A program made the translations under genes and the position numbers. Shown here one piece after another: positions 14,914 through 15,011 of a DNA stretch of 15,011 nucleotides (position 1 is its first letter; each line of letters starts with the position of its first letter). This DNA is from JBGVSA01 sp041807905. GTDB lineage: Bacteria; Pseudomonadota; Gammaproteobacteria; Burkholderiales; Rhodocyclaceae. The notes under the pieces are model-generated. The model was not told the origin of the DNA. It ran no database searches and saw nothing but the letters and a program-made list of their open reading frames with translations. The stretch covers positions 1-15,011 of the forward strand of contig NZ_JBGVSA010000047.1 of NCBI RefSeq assembly GCF_041807905.1, in the 5' to 3' direction.

Positions 14914-15011
14914 GGGTGGCCCCATTTGAGCCGCCGAGCAACGCAGACAAGTCAGGTCGCGGCGTAGCCGTCGGCGAGGACTGTCTGAGGAGCGCAGCGA
15001 CGAGTTCCGCA
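14914..15011 (-). repeat. Dispersed repeat, copy C, cut by the window edge
   Basis: Positions 14971-15011 are the inverse complement of copy B 14588-14628 with one mismatch in 41 nt. Reading on along the minus strand, similarity fades and then returns as TTGCTCGGCGGCTCAAATGGGG, matching B's CTGCTCGGCGACGCTGAATGGGG. The copy is therefore inverted with respect to B and the two face each other with their 3' ends inward. Its 5' part lies beyond the window. Confidence 0.8.

Noticed and set aside
1..15011. CRISPR arrays, tRNA or rRNA genes, insertion sequences, prophage genes
   Set aside because: No regularly spaced short repeats, no tRNA-like cloverleaf or rRNA segments, and no transposase, integrase or phage-like proteins were seen on either strand.

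Overview
The window is GC-rich DNA with a strong third-position G/C bias and dense minus-strand coding. The protein styles (class A PBP, EpsI-like pyruvyltransferase, WecG-type transferase) and a dispersed repeat carrying AAAGAA-type hairpins point to a beta-proteobacterium of the Burkholderiales (Burkholderia, Pandoraea, Cupriavidus or Ralstonia type). The genus cannot be fixed from the sequence alone. All twelve genes I accept lie on the minus strand, so the window is best read from right to left.

Layout in transcription order. About 850 bases without a gene (14161-15011) hold two copies of a dispersed repeat facing each other, plus several hairpins. Then follows a tightly packed run of eight genes: an acyltransferase-3 protein (13084-14160), a Wzy-like polymerase (11807-13087), a GT4 glycosyltransferase (10666-11805), a secreted GH5 glycoside hydrolase with a GTG start (9615-10676), a second GT4-like glycosyltransferase (8599-9618), a WecG/TagA/CpsF (GT26) glycosyltransferase (7844-8602), a GT2 glycosyltransferase (6853-7830) and a polysaccharide pyruvyl transferase (5876-6850). 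Most of these genes overlap by 4-11 nt or lie 1-13 nt apart, which indicates one transcript with coupled translation. A 250-nt gap follows, holding a shortened third copy of the repeat. The second block is a Wzx-like flippase (4159-5625), another acyltransferase (2907-4124) and a nucleotide-sugar pyrophosphorylase (1757-2860). At the left edge is a class A penicillin-binding protein (1-1539) that runs out of the window and is probably not part of the pathway.

Together the genes describe Wzx/Wzy-dependent production of a secreted polysaccharide. The pyrophosphorylase supplies an activated sugar. Four glycosyltransferases extend a lipid-linked repeat unit. The pyruvyl transferase and two membrane acyltransferases would add acidic ketals and acyl groups. 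The flippase and polymerase move and polymerise the unit, and the exported GH5 enzyme would trim or release polymer. No priming transferase, outer-membrane exporter (Wza) or tyrosine kinase/co-polymerase (Wzc) lies in the window, so those must be encoded elsewhere, possibly to the right. I do not recognise the cluster as a named system such as cepacian, and the polymer's structure cannot be read from the DNA.
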